Shown piece by piece: positions 12,823 through 24,239 of a stretch of DNA of 64,000 bases (position 1 is the first letter of the stretch; the number at the start of each line of letters is the position of its first letter). The stretch is from Saururus chinensis (lineage: Eukaryota > Streptophyta > Magnoliopsida > Piperales > Saururaceae). The stretch spans positions 42,927,719-42,991,718 of the forward strand of contig CP141141.1 in assembly GCA_035235625.1 (NCBI GenBank). The letters are read 5' to 3'. The position numbers and the translations under genes were made by a program. The notes under the pieces are model-generated. The model had not been told where the DNA came from and did no database searches. It saw nothing but the letters and a program-made list of their open reading frames with translations.

Positions 12823-12990
12823 TGTCGGGTCCACCGAGCTAAGTGACGACATCGACGAACCGCTCGTGGAGCTCAGCCGTCCACCGGAGCCGGGGCTTGG
12901 GGTCGGTGGTGAGGACTAGGCAGGCATCGCGGGGGAGATTGGCCCCATCCAAAGGCCCTCCCGGCAGCCCATCACGCCATTATCCAAAGG
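12823..12990 (-). pseudogene. Captured MYB-CC (GARP, APL/PHL-type) exon fragment
   Basis: Read on the minus strand the bases encode DACLVLTTDPKPRLRWT, then AELHERFVDVVT, a stop, and LGGPDS. This is the start of the single MYB repeat of the MYB-CC (GARP) family, whose members include APL and the phosphate regulators PHR1 and PHL. The stop is a TAG where the family has CAG (Gln). The exon ends at a GTGAGT donor (12822-12817), which is where MYB-CC genes commonly have an intron. Nothing downstream in the element continues the DNA-binding domain, so this is a non-functional fragment. Confidence 0.85.
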
Positions 12991-14324
12991 TAACATCGCC
13001 GATTACATTCTCCCTTGATGACCCACAACCAAATTTGAAATTTTGCGGCAGAATCCGAGAAACCCAGAACTTCAACTTTCGGAAAGCACCCACAAATAAG
13101 TCCTTCAAAAAGTCAATCGGCGTCGCCCCAGGCGCCTTGGAAGGCCAACTCGAAGTGGGAGCACATTGCTCACCGGATTAGGATGTCTTAAATTTTCTTA
13201 TAATATAAGCTCTCTTTGTATGTATTCTTCACTGATAAGTGTGTTGAACTGCAAGTTGGAAGGTTCTTGTGATTGCATTTTGATGAACTTTTCTGCATTT
13301 TTCTTTTATCATATTGATATTTTATTTCAATAATATAACCTGAGATATTACAGACCTGTTTCAAGTTTCAACATCTGTTGCTTGTTGAGTTCACTTTAGA
13401 GGATGTAACCTGGTTCAGAGGTTTCCTGTGATTGGAATTTAGGATGAGAGATAGAAACCTTTGACATATTTTAGTATGTTCGGTAAGAAGTTTTATTGCA
13501 CACATATGTAGAAAAATAACCACTTAAGCTTTGCTTGTTCATAATTTTGTTCTTTCTTGCAATTGGGAACACATTTGCATTTTTCACTATTAATTTATTA
13601 AAGTAACTGATGAGTCTTGTTTCAACTTGTTCTCATTTGCACTTAAGTTGTTTTTTATTTTCTAGTACCTTTGAGTGCTTTTACTTATACCGTATTATTG
13701 AATTCTGATTAAAGATGAATCTACATGAATAGATAGAACTACCTGTTACACTCTGTTTCATTAAAGATTAGTCTACATGAATGGATAGAACTACATGTTA
13801 CACTCAATTTCATGTACTTTTGGCTTCTGGTCTATAAGTAGAAAATAACGAGTGTTGAATATGAACTAGATATTAAATTTTAGGTACAGAAGTAGACTTG
13901 ATGCATATTGGATTCATGTATTATTGAAGGGGGTTCCTTGAAATCTGAAAAGAAAGCACTTTCCATAATCACGTCTAGATATGTTCTAAATTGGAAGTGA
14001 ATTCAAGTGCCAGATTTCAATAATGCATGCTTTTGAAAGATTCCCTTGAAAGTATTTACTGAACTACTTTCAGATCTTAATAAATCCCCTTTGTCTTCTG
14101 TTACATATTTGCAGTTCCAGAAATGGTAAAAATATAAAAAAGTGATTGCAATACTTGAATGAATTGATGATTCGAGTCAACTATGTGTTCCTTTACATTG
14201 ATTTGTATTTTTTTTTAGCTTCTTCTTTTGATAGCTGAAGTGCAACACAAACGAGGCACCAATTTATTTACATTTGTTAGTCCAAATACTTGCAACTACA
14301 TAGAGATGGCTTGGTTTTTTTCAG

Positions 14325-14760
14325 ATGTTCATTGGTGATGGTGCAAAACTTGCTCGTGATGCTTTTCAACCGGCAAAAGAGAAATCTCCTTGTATTATAT
14401 TTACTAATGAGATTGATGCAATTGGTACTAAGCATTTTGACAGGTATGCCAGATCATTAGTGTGACTAAGAGCTTCTATTATAGGCCTGCTCTTGTGCTT
14501 TTATGCAAGGTGGCACAAAGTACTTAAAGAGTAGGAAGTGAAGAAGTCGTCTGGTGTTGAGGTTGCTGGAATCAGAAGCCACTCAGCAAATAAGCTTGGT
14601 TCAATTGACCTCGCCTGACTAGTAGCATATGATTTATGAGCATTTTCTCAACTAGGCATTTGATTTGAATACGTTTTTATAATATTGCCGTGAAGTCAGT
14701 GGAGATAGGGAAGTGCAGCGACAATGTTGGAGTTACTTAATCATGAAAAATCTATCTTTC
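14325..14760 (+). pseudogene. RPT5: Captured 26S proteasome ATPase RPT5 fragment
   Basis: An exon at 14325-14443 follows TTTTTTTCAG and ends before GTATGCC. It encodes [20 protein letters not shown] then [18 protein letters not shown], the RPT5 (regulatory subunit 6A) AAA+ segment around the Walker B box. The box, normally IDEIDA, reads TNEIDA here. After a 250 bp intron-like stretch, GAAGTCAGTGGAGATAGG at about 14693 encodes EVSGDREVQR. A 1 bp loss then shifts the following MLELLN. Walker A and the rest are missing. The fragment is in opposite orientation to the MYB-CC piece and is a dead copy. Confidence 0.88.
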
Positions 14761-15602
14761 TCCCTTTATTTATCCGAGTCTCACTGTTTAATAATGGACA
14801 AAACATAAATGCCATAAGATGTGTTATGTCCATGTTATAAGCAAAGGCCAAGAATGGTAATGTGCTATAAGGATGGGGTTGTAATGAGCTAGATGCGCTA
14901 GTATGGTAGTATATAATCTAAAAATGGCAATGAGTATTGGAGATAAAGAAACAATATTATGATTTTTACCCTATTCCTTAGGGATATTATTATTTACAAG
15001 GCAGCTTTGGTAATCCAAGGAAGTGGAAAAATTTTCTTTTTCTTTTTTATAAACTTCCAGATCTCACCAGCAAAAGAAAACAAAGAGTATGTTCTCATCA
15101 AATTTGGTATTTTTACAGGAATGCTATCACAAGCTGTTGTATCCAACAACCAACCTTGGTTGCAGTGTAGATTTAAGTGAATGAAGAGAATATAAATTAG
15201 TTATCAAACACATTTAGCTAAAAAAAAGTGAATAAACACAGGGTATATGAGAAAAAAACCAAAATTATTATTTATTATATTTTTTAATAAAATTAAAATT
15301 ATTATATACTAAACTTTTTTTTTACCCACAATCATGCCGATGACTTGACTAAAAATGATCCCTTAACCAAATAAAAAATAAGTATCAAATAACCTAAATA
15401 TGTTAATTCTTTATAAATATGGTTTTTTAGCTAGTTTATTTTTAAAAATGTACATTAATAAAGTTTTCCAGAAATTTTTTTTCAAATGAACCCCTAACCA
15501 TGAAAATATTTATTTCTATGAAAATTTATTATCTTAGAAATATAATTTTCCTAGAAAAGTTACTTTTTTAGAAATTTTTTTTCCAGAACCCTTAACAGGC
15601 CC

Positions 15603-16692
15603 CTAGGAAATAAGATGTCGTTGTCATAGGCAGTGAGAGAGGGAAGTGAGTTTAAGCCGCGGGCAGGACACCCTGGTACGTGTCAGGTGAGCAACTTATT
15701 GACCAGACACGACACCCTAGTACGTGTCAGGTACCCTAGTATTATAGGCTCAACAAATTAATCATATCTTGTTGACCATCCCCACTAGTTTTCCGTCTCG
15801 TGAACAACGTGCTAGTTTAGCCTTATTATTAAAATATTGTTTCACTACTTTATTTCTCCTGCTATATTTTTCTTTGCACGTGCCTGAAATTTTATAAAAG
15901 ATGTTGTACTAAAGATCGCATGGTCCATCCGCTCTTCTTGTGCACTCCGCGTACGCACATCAATTAACATGTCACGTCATACAGGAAAAGAATTATTTTA
16001 AAATAAGAGGTCCGCGCTATCGTCACTGTCTCCTTTAATTTCGCTCTTTTGCAAAAGAATTATTTTAAAATATTTTAGAAAATTAAATATAACTGTTATT
16101 GTAAAAGTGAGAAGTAGTAAATAAGAAATTTATAAAATAAAATTAATTTATTTAAATTAAGTAGATATTTTATTAATTCTTAAAATAGACAAATACACAT
16201 ATTAACCACATACATGTGGCAACAAAAGCTACTTGTTTTATGAATATATAATTCATAAATTAGAATACATATTAGCCATTTTTAAACCATAGCAAAAAAT
16301 AAAACATATCTTGCCTGTGAACATGTTTATGAATTAACTATAATACACACCATTATAATTAAATTGGTACTCATGATACTCATTTATATAATTTTAAGAC
16401 GTATGAAATAGATGTCCTGGCCATACACATCAAATCATTCTAAAAGCCAACTCTTCTTGTATAAAACCCATCAATTTTTTAGTTATTTTACACTTAACCA
16501 TATAAAAATTAGTAAGTTTAATTCTTTGGTTTTTTTAGTAAGATAACATTCTCTATAGATGGATTTTGCGTCTAAAACTTTAGTATTGAAAAGTAAACAA
16601 AAAGAACTTCGAAAAGCCACTAAGAACGTACATATCGAAGTTCGAATGAGGAAGTTATATTAGATGTAACATCAGTGAATTTTATATGTCAA
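15603..16692. repeat. Diverged repeat, copy 1 (pair with 21.64-22.80 kb)
   Basis: Together with about 12275-12487 this forms one copy of a repeat unit. Shared landmarks with the second copy include GGCTCAACAAATTAATCAT, ATTGTTTCACTA, ATATAACTGTTATTGTAAAA, TAACATTCTCTATAGATGG against TAACATCCTCTGTAGATGG, and TCAGTGAATTTTATA. Homology stops at about 16690, where copia coding sequence begins. It resembles the AT-rich inner part of a plant LTR but no LTR ends are identified. Confidence 0.7.
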
Positions 16693-17392
16693 CATGGTTC
16701 CATTTCAAATTGACGAATCTTCGTAGGATAGGTTTATCTCCCTTGCCATTTCTTTGTGACGATTTTCCTTAAGAAATACAACATGCTATCTTACAATATT
16801 TTGCTCTACATTGATGATATACTCATCATAGGCAATGATTTCTGTTACATTCAGCTGCTTATCAACATCCTATCCAAGACTTTTATTATTAAGGATGTGG
16901 GTGATCTTACATACTTCTTTGTCTTACAAATTGATCGCCAACTAGACCATCTCTTTCTTCATCAGCACAAATATGTTCTAGACTTTCTCCAGCGAGCAAA
17001 CATGCTGAACTGCATGCCAAGACCTACTCCAAGTCATTCCAAAACAAAGCTCTCTGTTGTGGATGACAAACCATTCCCTGACATCATTATCGATTGTAGT
17101 CTTATTGGTGCATTGCAATATCTCACCATCACACATCCGGATATCAGTTTCGTAATCAATTTTGTATGCCAACATATGCACTCTCCACTTCATAAGTCCC
17201 ATTTTACCGTAGTTAAGCGAATTCTTCGGTACATCAAAGGGACAATCAATCAAGGACTCCTCTTTCAGCTTGACCCACTTCATCTTGTTGCATATTTGGA
17301 TGTTGGCTGGGCTGGCAAGCCTGTTGATTGACGTTGAGTGAGTGATTATTATGTTTTTCTTGGCCAAAATCCCATGGTCTAGAGTGCATAAA
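16693..17392 (+). mobile_element. Ty1/copia relic, reverse transcriptase part
   Basis: The plus strand encodes a WFHFKLTNL start, the RT active-site segment ILLYIDDILIIGND (YxDD), then LTYFFVLQIDRQ, YVLDFLQRANML, and LTITHPDISFVINFVCQHMHSP, ending at AYLDVGWAGKPVD and YYVFLGQNP. This is the RVT_2 domain running into RNase H. Frame breaks and stops show it is dead. A solo LTR inserted at 17393 separates it from its RNase H remainder at 19464. Confidence 0.9.
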
Positions 17393-19458
17393 TGTAACAC
17401 CCCGACCCGTAAAACCCGACCCAGACTGGGATGTTTGCTCGGAAGACAGAATCGGAGTTTATTAAAATCAGCGGAAAAATTAAAAACTCTGTGTGCGAGA
17501 GTTAAAACATATTTCTACACGCTACGAAACTATAATGTTCCGTTGCGCGTAGGTCAGAACAAACCTAATTTTGATTGGGCTAACGTTATTTATCGTTGGT
17601 TGCCTACGTACATATTGGATAACATCTCTGACGTTATTCCAATATGATCGGATCCGGACGTAGTTCTGCCTAACGGCTAATACATGCATTAGGCATCACA
17701 AAATCTTATACGTTAAAATACGTATATCTTTATTTCAGAATAATCATTCGGAATCAGACGAAAATCTCATAAAACATTGGAGTTGAACGAAAGCCATTAA
17801 ATCAGCGGAATACACATCTCACATAGGTGAGCAGACACAATCACACATCCCACTCTATCATAGAGCGGAGCAGAACACACTACAGAATATGTTGGATCCT
17901 ATCAGATCATATCAGATTGGAGTATGTCAAATCACAATAAAGCATTTCCGAGTAATTTGGATCACAACAAAATATATCAAAGTAGATCTTATGAACATAT
18001 AAGCATAAATCAGATCATGACAAATTTTATATCTTAATTAGTATATTACTAATTAAGATATGCATGCACATAAATTATATTAAATTCGAAGATCAGAAAA
18101 GCGTACTCCCCTGCGGTTCCGGAAGTGGCAATGTTCAGAGTTGCTTATTTCCTCAGGGCGTCTTCCCTTTCTAATGCGGAGACGGCGGACATAACCTCCT
18201 CTAGCTTCGGAACATTTGACCCTTCTTACTCCCGTAAGTGGCGGACAGAACCTCCCCTTACCCGGAGACACTTTTTCCTTTCCGCGCTCGTAGGCGGCGG
18301 ACAGAACCTCCCCTTACCCGGAGACACTTTTCCCTATCCGCACCCGTAGGCGGCGGACAAAACCTCCCCTTACCCGGAGACATTTTTTCCTTTCCGCGCT
18401 CGTAGGCGGCAGACAGAACCTCCCCTTACCCGGAGACACTTTTCCCTATCCACGCCCGTAGGCGACGGATAGAACCTCCCCTTACCCGGAGACACTTTTC
18501 TCTATCCGCGCCCGTAGGCGGCGGACAAAACCTCCCCTTACCCGGAGATACTTTTTCCTTTTCACGCCCGTAGGCGGCGAACAAAACCTCCCTTTACCCG
18601 GAGACACTTTTCCCTTTCCGCGCCCGTAGATAGCGGACAGAACCTCCCCTTGCCCGGAGCATCTACCTTTTCTGTGCCCGTAAGTGGCGGACAGAACCTC
18701 CCATTGCCCCGGGATATTTCCCCTTTATAGGGTTGCTAACTCGAAGAATTGATGCTTCCATTGCGTAGAACACCTTCGATTTAGCTAAGAACGCTTTTTG
18801 AACGGAAGGAAACGAATACAGAATTACTCCAGAAAGTTCTCCAGAAAACTGAACGGAATGAACTATTTAAAGTGAACTGGCGTGCGAGTGTATGGCGGGA
18901 ATGGGAAAAATGTGCGCAGGTGCTCGCGCCATGTGGCGCATCCTAATTGGGCCGCCAACTGAGGCGGCGCATATGACGTGCGCGTCGTGCGGGACCCGCG
19001 TCGAGTGGACAGCCACGATCGTGCGGCATTTCCGCGGTGCGGCGGCTTGGCTCGGCCTGCTGATGTCAGCTATTTCGTCTTTTCTTGATTATTTTATTAT
19101 TATTTTATTTAAATACAATTTCAACTTCAAAACGCGATAACTTTTTATCCGGAAGTCGGAATTGCACGTTCTTAGTACCAATGGACTCGTATCGACGAGC
19201 CCTTCAAAACTAAACCCCACATGGGTAGGTTTTTTCGTACTTTTAAAGTGGGTCCCGCCCATATCGCACGCTTCCCGATGTTGTAACTTTTGTTCTCGAC
19301 CTCTGATTCACGTGTTCTTCGATTCGTTACGCTCATTAATTTGAGCTCTAACTAGATACGAGAATTTCATCCCTTAAAGCCCCTTAAATTTTAATTAAAA
19401 TTATATAATTACCCCTAACCCTCTTAGGTTAAGCGTAATCGGATTACGGGGTGCCACA
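17393..19458 (+). mobile_element. Solo LTR, 2066 bp, inserted in the copia relic
   Basis: The element begins TGTAACACCCCGACCCG and ends GGGGTGCCACA. It is flanked by a perfect 5 bp duplication ATAAA at 17388-17392 and 19459-19463. Removing it rejoins the copia RNase H reading (QNPMV...NKQ, before the STEAEY-type region). The TGTAACACCCCG start is typical of plant Ty3/gypsy LTRs. There is no internal region, primer site or second LTR, so it arose by LTR-LTR recombination. It carries a 56 bp minisatellite. Confidence 0.9.
18186..18725 (+). repeat. 56 bp minisatellite, about 10 units, inside the solo LTR
   Basis: Units start CGGACAGAACCTCCCCTTAC and continue CCGGAGACACTTTT, a short variable pyrimidine part and CGTAGG. 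Starts fall at 18186, 18242, 18298, 18354, 18410, 18466, 18522, 18578, 18634 and 18688. The first unit is diverged and the last two are shortened. The spacing is strictly 56 bp for eight steps. Confidence 0.92.
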
Positions 19459-19463
19459 ATAAA

Positions 19464-19840
19464 AACAAGCAACATTTTCTCGGAGTTCCAGAGGCTGAGT
19501 AACGGTCTTTGGCTCATACTGCATAAGAGATATCTTGGCTTGCACTCCTACTTAAAGAATTTCATATTCCTTTCTCAATTCCTCACATATGTTGTGACAA
19601 CCTCTCACCAATAGCTCTTGTATCCAACCCAATCTTTCACGCTTGCACCAAATACATTAAGGTTGACTATCATTATATTCGGGACACAAGTTCTTGCTAA
19701 GAAGATTACCATCAAATATATATGCTCTGATGCACAAATAGTAGAAGTTTTCACAAAATCTCTCACTCCCAACATATTTGATTTTTTGAAGGCCAAGCTT
19801 ATGGTTCACACACCCTTGAGGTGGGATGTTAACCATGTTT
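19464..19840 (+). mobile_element. Ty1/copia relic, RNase H end
   Basis: The conceptual reading includes SLAHTA.EISWLALLLKEFHI, IALVSNPIFHACTKYIEVDY, KITIKYICSDAQIVEVFTKS and LTPNIFDFLKAKLMVHTPL. These are the C-terminal RNase H blocks of a plant Ty1/copia polyprotein. It continues the fragment at 16693-17392. The following 19840-20020 (ATAAATATCATTGATGCAATAGAATAAAG) looks like the 3' LTR region, but an LTR pair is not identified. Confidence 0.88.
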
Positions 19841-20019
19841 ATTATTTCTTAATTATTTATTATTATCTGTGTAACAAAATACCTTCTCTTTATCCTTTTC
19901 TTCCATCTGTTCTCTAGAGGGCGATATTCCCTTTCAGGAAAGAACCCTAACATTCATGTATAAATATCATTGATGCAATAGAATAAAGTGAGGATCATAA
20001 TTCATAATTTCATCAGAAT

Positions 20020-20420
20020 TCAGATCTTCCTCTCCAGCATCGACTCCCTGAGCTTCAAAATTGTCACTTGCCCCATGTCCAATTTCTTCGTTGGCGACAT
20101 AGCTGGTTCATCGACCGCTTTCTGGGCTACGAGAGCTGCTCCTAACCGAACTGGTTGCAGCCTGTTTCCGGCTAGACAGGATGCCTTTAGTTTACATAAT
20201 TGATTTTAGCATCTAAAAGCATGTGAACTCTTGTTTACCTGCATAGCAGTCTCTGTCCAATAAAGGATGCGTCATCCAGAGACCAAAAGTGAGAAAGCTT
20301 TAAATCCTTGGTCTCCAGAAGATGGCCTAAGTTAGACCCAGCTGCACAAAGAGATGCCAAGGTCTGAGCTCCTGTCGAACACTCGAGAAAGAAGGTTAAC
20401 GTTTGTCTCAGATTTACAAA
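20020..20420 (-). other. Exon-like minus-strand segments of an unrecognised gene (relic)
   Basis: Two stretches read open on the minus strand with protein-like composition. One, at about 20245-20370, includes AQTLASLCAAGSNLGHLLET and LSHFGLWMTHPLLDRDCYA, followed by a possible donor GTAAAC. The other, at about 20030-20165, includes VRLGAALVAQKAVDEPAMSP and TKKLDMGQVTILKLR. I do not recognise the family. They could be neighbouring exons of one host gene, or fragments carried in by the adjacent repeats. Confidence 0.4.
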
Positions 20421-20630
20421 TAGGCAGCAGCTTCAACACTTTTATTTACACAGAAAGACCAAATAGTAAAAAAAACACAGAATTTGCATGAGATACAATA
20501 GAAATCATGTTTGCCATGAGGAAAATCACAACATTATGCTCCAGATAAGAATCAGAACTGATAAGACTTGCAGGCTGCTTGTCCGGTACTGATGAAGATT
20601 CAGCCAGAGACAAACTCGAACAGTGCGACA

Positions 20631-20921
20631 TCAGCCGTCCAAAGAATGTCAGAGTGGAGGCCGGAGAACTTGTTTGCTGACGATCGTGACGAAATTCCAT
20701 AGATGGATATGTTGTCCAAAGAATGTCAAAGGAGGCACAGTTGTTGGAGCGGAGGCCGGAGAACTTGTTTGCTGTCGTGACGAAAGAGCATCAGCGGTGA
20801 CGAAATTCCATAGATGGATATGTTGTCCAAAGAATGTCAAAGGAGGCACAGTTGTTGGAGTGGAGGCCGGAGAACTCTTTTGCTGTGGTGATCAAAGAGC
20901 ATCAGCGGTGACGAAATTAAT
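20631..20921. repeat. 111 bp tandem repeat, about 2.6 copies
   Basis: The word GACGAAATTCCATAGATGG recurs at 20688 and 20799, and its start again at 20910, an exact 111 bp period. Because 111 is divisible by 3, open frames persist across it on both strands, but this is no evidence for a protein. Confidence 0.9.
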
Positions 20922-20931
20922 TCAAGAGTGA

Positions 20932-21370
20932 CACAGTTGCAGTCAATCACGTGGTTCAGGGCATCTTTCGAGATGGAAATGTGCTTAATATATTGAGTCA
21001 CCACGGGCCGCCGCATTCCATCTCTGGCCTCTCCCCGTCTCCAAACCCACTGCCCTCTCCCACTCCACTGCCTATGACAACGACAACTTATTCCCCGCGT
21101 CATTAATATTCCCTCTAAGCTCCCAATTTCGAATGACAATGACAGGCCTAAAAAAATCATCGCCTGAAACTAATCTACCATATCCATTCACTCAATAATA
21201 TACTATAAATTAATAAAAATATTATTAAATCTATTTTTTTATATTATAAGTCTTATACCACCTTAGATAGGGAAGGTTGTCCAATTAATTTATTTTTTAT
21301 ATTTTATTATAAATAATATAAAACCTATATATGTTAAAAAGAAAAGTACCCTTATAATATTAGAAAGATC
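20932..21370. other. No gene; short inverted piece of the 15.6 kb repeat
   Basis: The segment at about 21045-21095 (CACTGCCTATGACAACGACA) is the reverse complement of 15610-15645 (TGTCGTTGTCATAGGCAGTG). The remainder, 21160-21370, is AT-rich with no recognisable feature. Confidence 0.55.
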
Positions 21371-22805
21371 AAGTGGGCCCGGGTTGAATATGAGGGTGGG
21401 GCCAACTTTTGAGGGAACAAATGCCTTTCCTTAACATCAGTGCCCTTGCATTTAAGGGTCCGTAGGAGAGGCAGACTTGCCAGAAATTAGTAGTTACTCT
21501 ACCGGTACAAAGAAAAGCATGCTCCACCATTATGTGGGAAGCCTTTTTAATGTTCTCAGCCCTTAATTATACTCCGGCCGTTTTGTCTCTATTTTATTTT
21601 TCACCGGCCGAGTCAATCGACCTTCAACGTTTCCCAACATGTATGTAGGGAATAAGTTGTGATTGTCCAGTGGGAGGCCGGCACGCCATTGTTGTACGTG
21701 TCAGGTCAGCAAACCGAACTCCCCTACCGCAACTTGATGTGACGCGTATTAAAGGCTCAACAAATTAATCATAACTTATTGACCAACCCCCAAATTTCCT
21801 TCTCGTGCACAACCTGCTAATTTAACCTTACTATTAAAATATTGTTTCACTATTTTACTCATGCTATATTTTTTTTTGCACGTGGTTGAAATTTTATAAC
21901 ATAGTTTCCGAACTTCCGGGAATCCACGTGACACTTACCAAAGATGATGTACTAAAGATAACGTGGTTTATCCACTTTTCGCGTACACTCCCTTGTACAC
22001 ACTCAAATAACATGTCACGTCATACACGAAAACATCGCTCACTTCCCTTTTGGCAGGAAACACCTCTCGATTACCTTTCCGACGCCCTCGGACACATAAG
22101 AGGCCCGTGCTATCAAGTCACGGTCTCCTTTAAATTCGCTCTTTTGCAAAAGTATTATTTTAGAATATTTTAAAAAATGAAATATAACTGTTATTGTAAA
22201 AGTGAGGAGTAGTAAATAAGAAATTCACAAAAAATATTAAATTTTTTAATTTATTCAGATTAAGTAGAAATTTTATTAATACTTAAAATAGCCAAATACA
22301 CATATTAACTACACACATGTGGCAACAAAAGATACTTGTTTTTTGAATATATAATTAATAAATTAGAATACATATTATCCATCTTTAAACCGTAGCATAA
22401 AATAAAACATGTCCTGCCTATGAATATGTTTAGAAATTAATTATAATACACACCATTATAACTAAATCGACACTCACATGCCTACACTCATCAATATAAT
22501 TTTAAGTGGTATGAAGTAGATGTCATATCCCTACACACCAAATCATTCTAAAACCAACTCCTTTTGTGTAAAGCCCATAAATTTTCTAAATTTTTTATAC
22601 TTTTTAGCCATATAAAAATTAGTAAGTTTAATTTTTAGGTTTTCTCAGTAAGATAACATCCTCTGTAGATGGATTTCGCATTTAAAACTTTAGTATTGAA
22701 AAGTGATAGAAAGAGCTTTGAAAAACTACTAAGAACGTATAAATCGAAATTTGATTGGGGAATTGTAGTAGATGTAATGTCAGTGAATTTTATAAGTCAA
22801 CGTAG
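21371..22805. repeat. Diverged repeat, copy 2; lacks the 3.1 kb transposon
   Basis: This is collinear with 12275-12487 plus 15603-16692. Over the insertion point it reads GTAGGGAATAAGTTG, against CCCTAG-[element]-GAAATAAGATG in copy 1. It therefore serves as an empty site. It keeps additional sequence around 22030-22110 that copy 1 lacks. Confidence 0.75.
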
Positions 22806-24239
22806 AAAATAGTGAATACAACTTCCTTTGATTTTTCTTAATGTAATAACTTGTACTATAGTTAGAATTTTAGCTTGAAACACAAATTAGACAGAACGAT
22901 CTTAGAAACCCAACCAAAAATATATGTTTCAAAGTATGATTGAAGAAGTTATGATCGTCCAAAATTGGACATGAGGTGCTATCAGTGACCCACCGTCACA
23001 CCACCAATGCATACTGACATAAACCTTATAATTTCTTAATGAAATAACTTTTTATTTAGATAGAGTTTAAATATAAAATTATAATGTGGATAGAAATATA
23101 TTCAAATTACCACAAAAAATGAATAAATCGGAATTTAGATGTGGAAATTATGACTATTTAATATTAGACTATTTTTTTATAATTGTGTTTCCAACGCGTA
23201 GATGGGGTTGTCGATGTGTACATGGGTGTACTGACGGTTCGAATAGTTCCATCGATTGACTAAAGAACCACCTAATTTTGTGGTTATATACAAAAATTTC
23301 ATTCATTCTCCCTTATAAATATCATTTGAGACTTCTTAGACTCCTATTGTCTTCAAAAGTTTCTCAAAATCAAGTGGGATAAGATCAATGGCGCTTCAAA
23401 TTAAAAAGAATTAAAGAAGGGAATAAATTGTAGAGAGAATGATTGACAACACACATGTGAGAAAAAATTATCATTTTTTAAAAAAGATCGAATTGCTGGT
23501 CTTGAATCCTCTATGATCTGAAAACAAAGAAAATACATGATCTTAGGGGTTGTGGGCTTATCAAATTATTATGAATTCATATCTATGTTGAATTGCTAAC
23601 TTTCTAACTATACGATGATTTAAATCTTAATATGATTGCATGTTTGGTGATGTGTTGTGATACATGACTTAGTTCTTTTCCTTATAACTATGTCATGTTG
23701 ATGTAGAACGCGGAAGCAACTTTGTAACAGGATGATCAAATGTCAATTTAAATTTCCACTTACAAAGAGAAGAAAATGTTACATGAACTACAAATCCATG
23801 GAGATGATTTGAGTCCACACATCTACAATACGAATGCTTAAACTACTAAATCCACAGAGATGATAAAGGAGAACTCCTTTCCCTAATCCGCTTGTTACGG
23901 AGGAAGACAACCAAGTCCAATTTCAATTTACAAATGATAGTCCTTCAAATGAGCTCTCTCCTACTATTTATGCAACTGCATTGTTCTCAAGCCAAGCTGT
24001 CAATTATGAATTTCCAATCATGCTTTCATCACTTTAAGTAGTTTTCACCATTGTTTGCTAACATGCATGCCTCACAGACTCTTGGTTTAAGACTTGTTAT
24101 ATGAATCATCCTACATCATTTATCTTCTCCTATGAAAGAGTTGTTTTTTTAACTGCCAAAACAAAACACCCAGTCCAGTAGCTATTTGAAAACTACTATA
24201 CTCCACCTAACCCTTTTAATAAAACATCTACGTCAGCGA
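22806..24239. other. AT-rich, LTR-like, no gene
   Basis: It continues copy 2 with weak internal similarity between successive blocks of about 150 bp (AGATAACATCCTC..., TAATAACTTGTAC..., GAAATAACTTTTTA...). A TATA-like TTATAAATATC lies at 23314. Nothing coding is seen from 23400 to 24239. Confidence 0.4.

Larger units (their letters stand above)
12488..15602. mobile_element. Gene-capturing DNA transposon (PIF/Harbinger-like ends), 3115 bp
   Basis: The ends are GGGCCTGTTAGGGGTTC and, reverse-complemented at the right end, GGGCCTGTTAAGGGTTC. They are flanked by CTA at 12485-12487 and 15603-15605. The sub-termini are also mutually inverted (GGTTAGGGG words near 12558 and 15500). A 3 bp target duplication with GGGCCTGTT ends fits PIF/Harbinger, though the CTA lies within a longer shared CCTAG, so the superfamily is an inference. 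No transposase is present. It carries a MYB-CC gene fragment (-) and a 26S proteasome RPT5 fragment (+), each with an intron boundary, so it picked up genomic DNA. The repeat around 21.64 kb lacks the insertion, which confirms both edges. Confidence 0.8.

Noticed and set aside
18186..18725. CRISPR-like array of regular repeats
   Set aside because: Units are contiguous 56 bp tandem copies without unique spacers, inside a plant LTR.
20623..20931. A 102-codon protein with two 37-residue repeats
   Set aside because: The frame survives only because the 111 bp tandem unit is divisible by three; the opposite strand is open as well.
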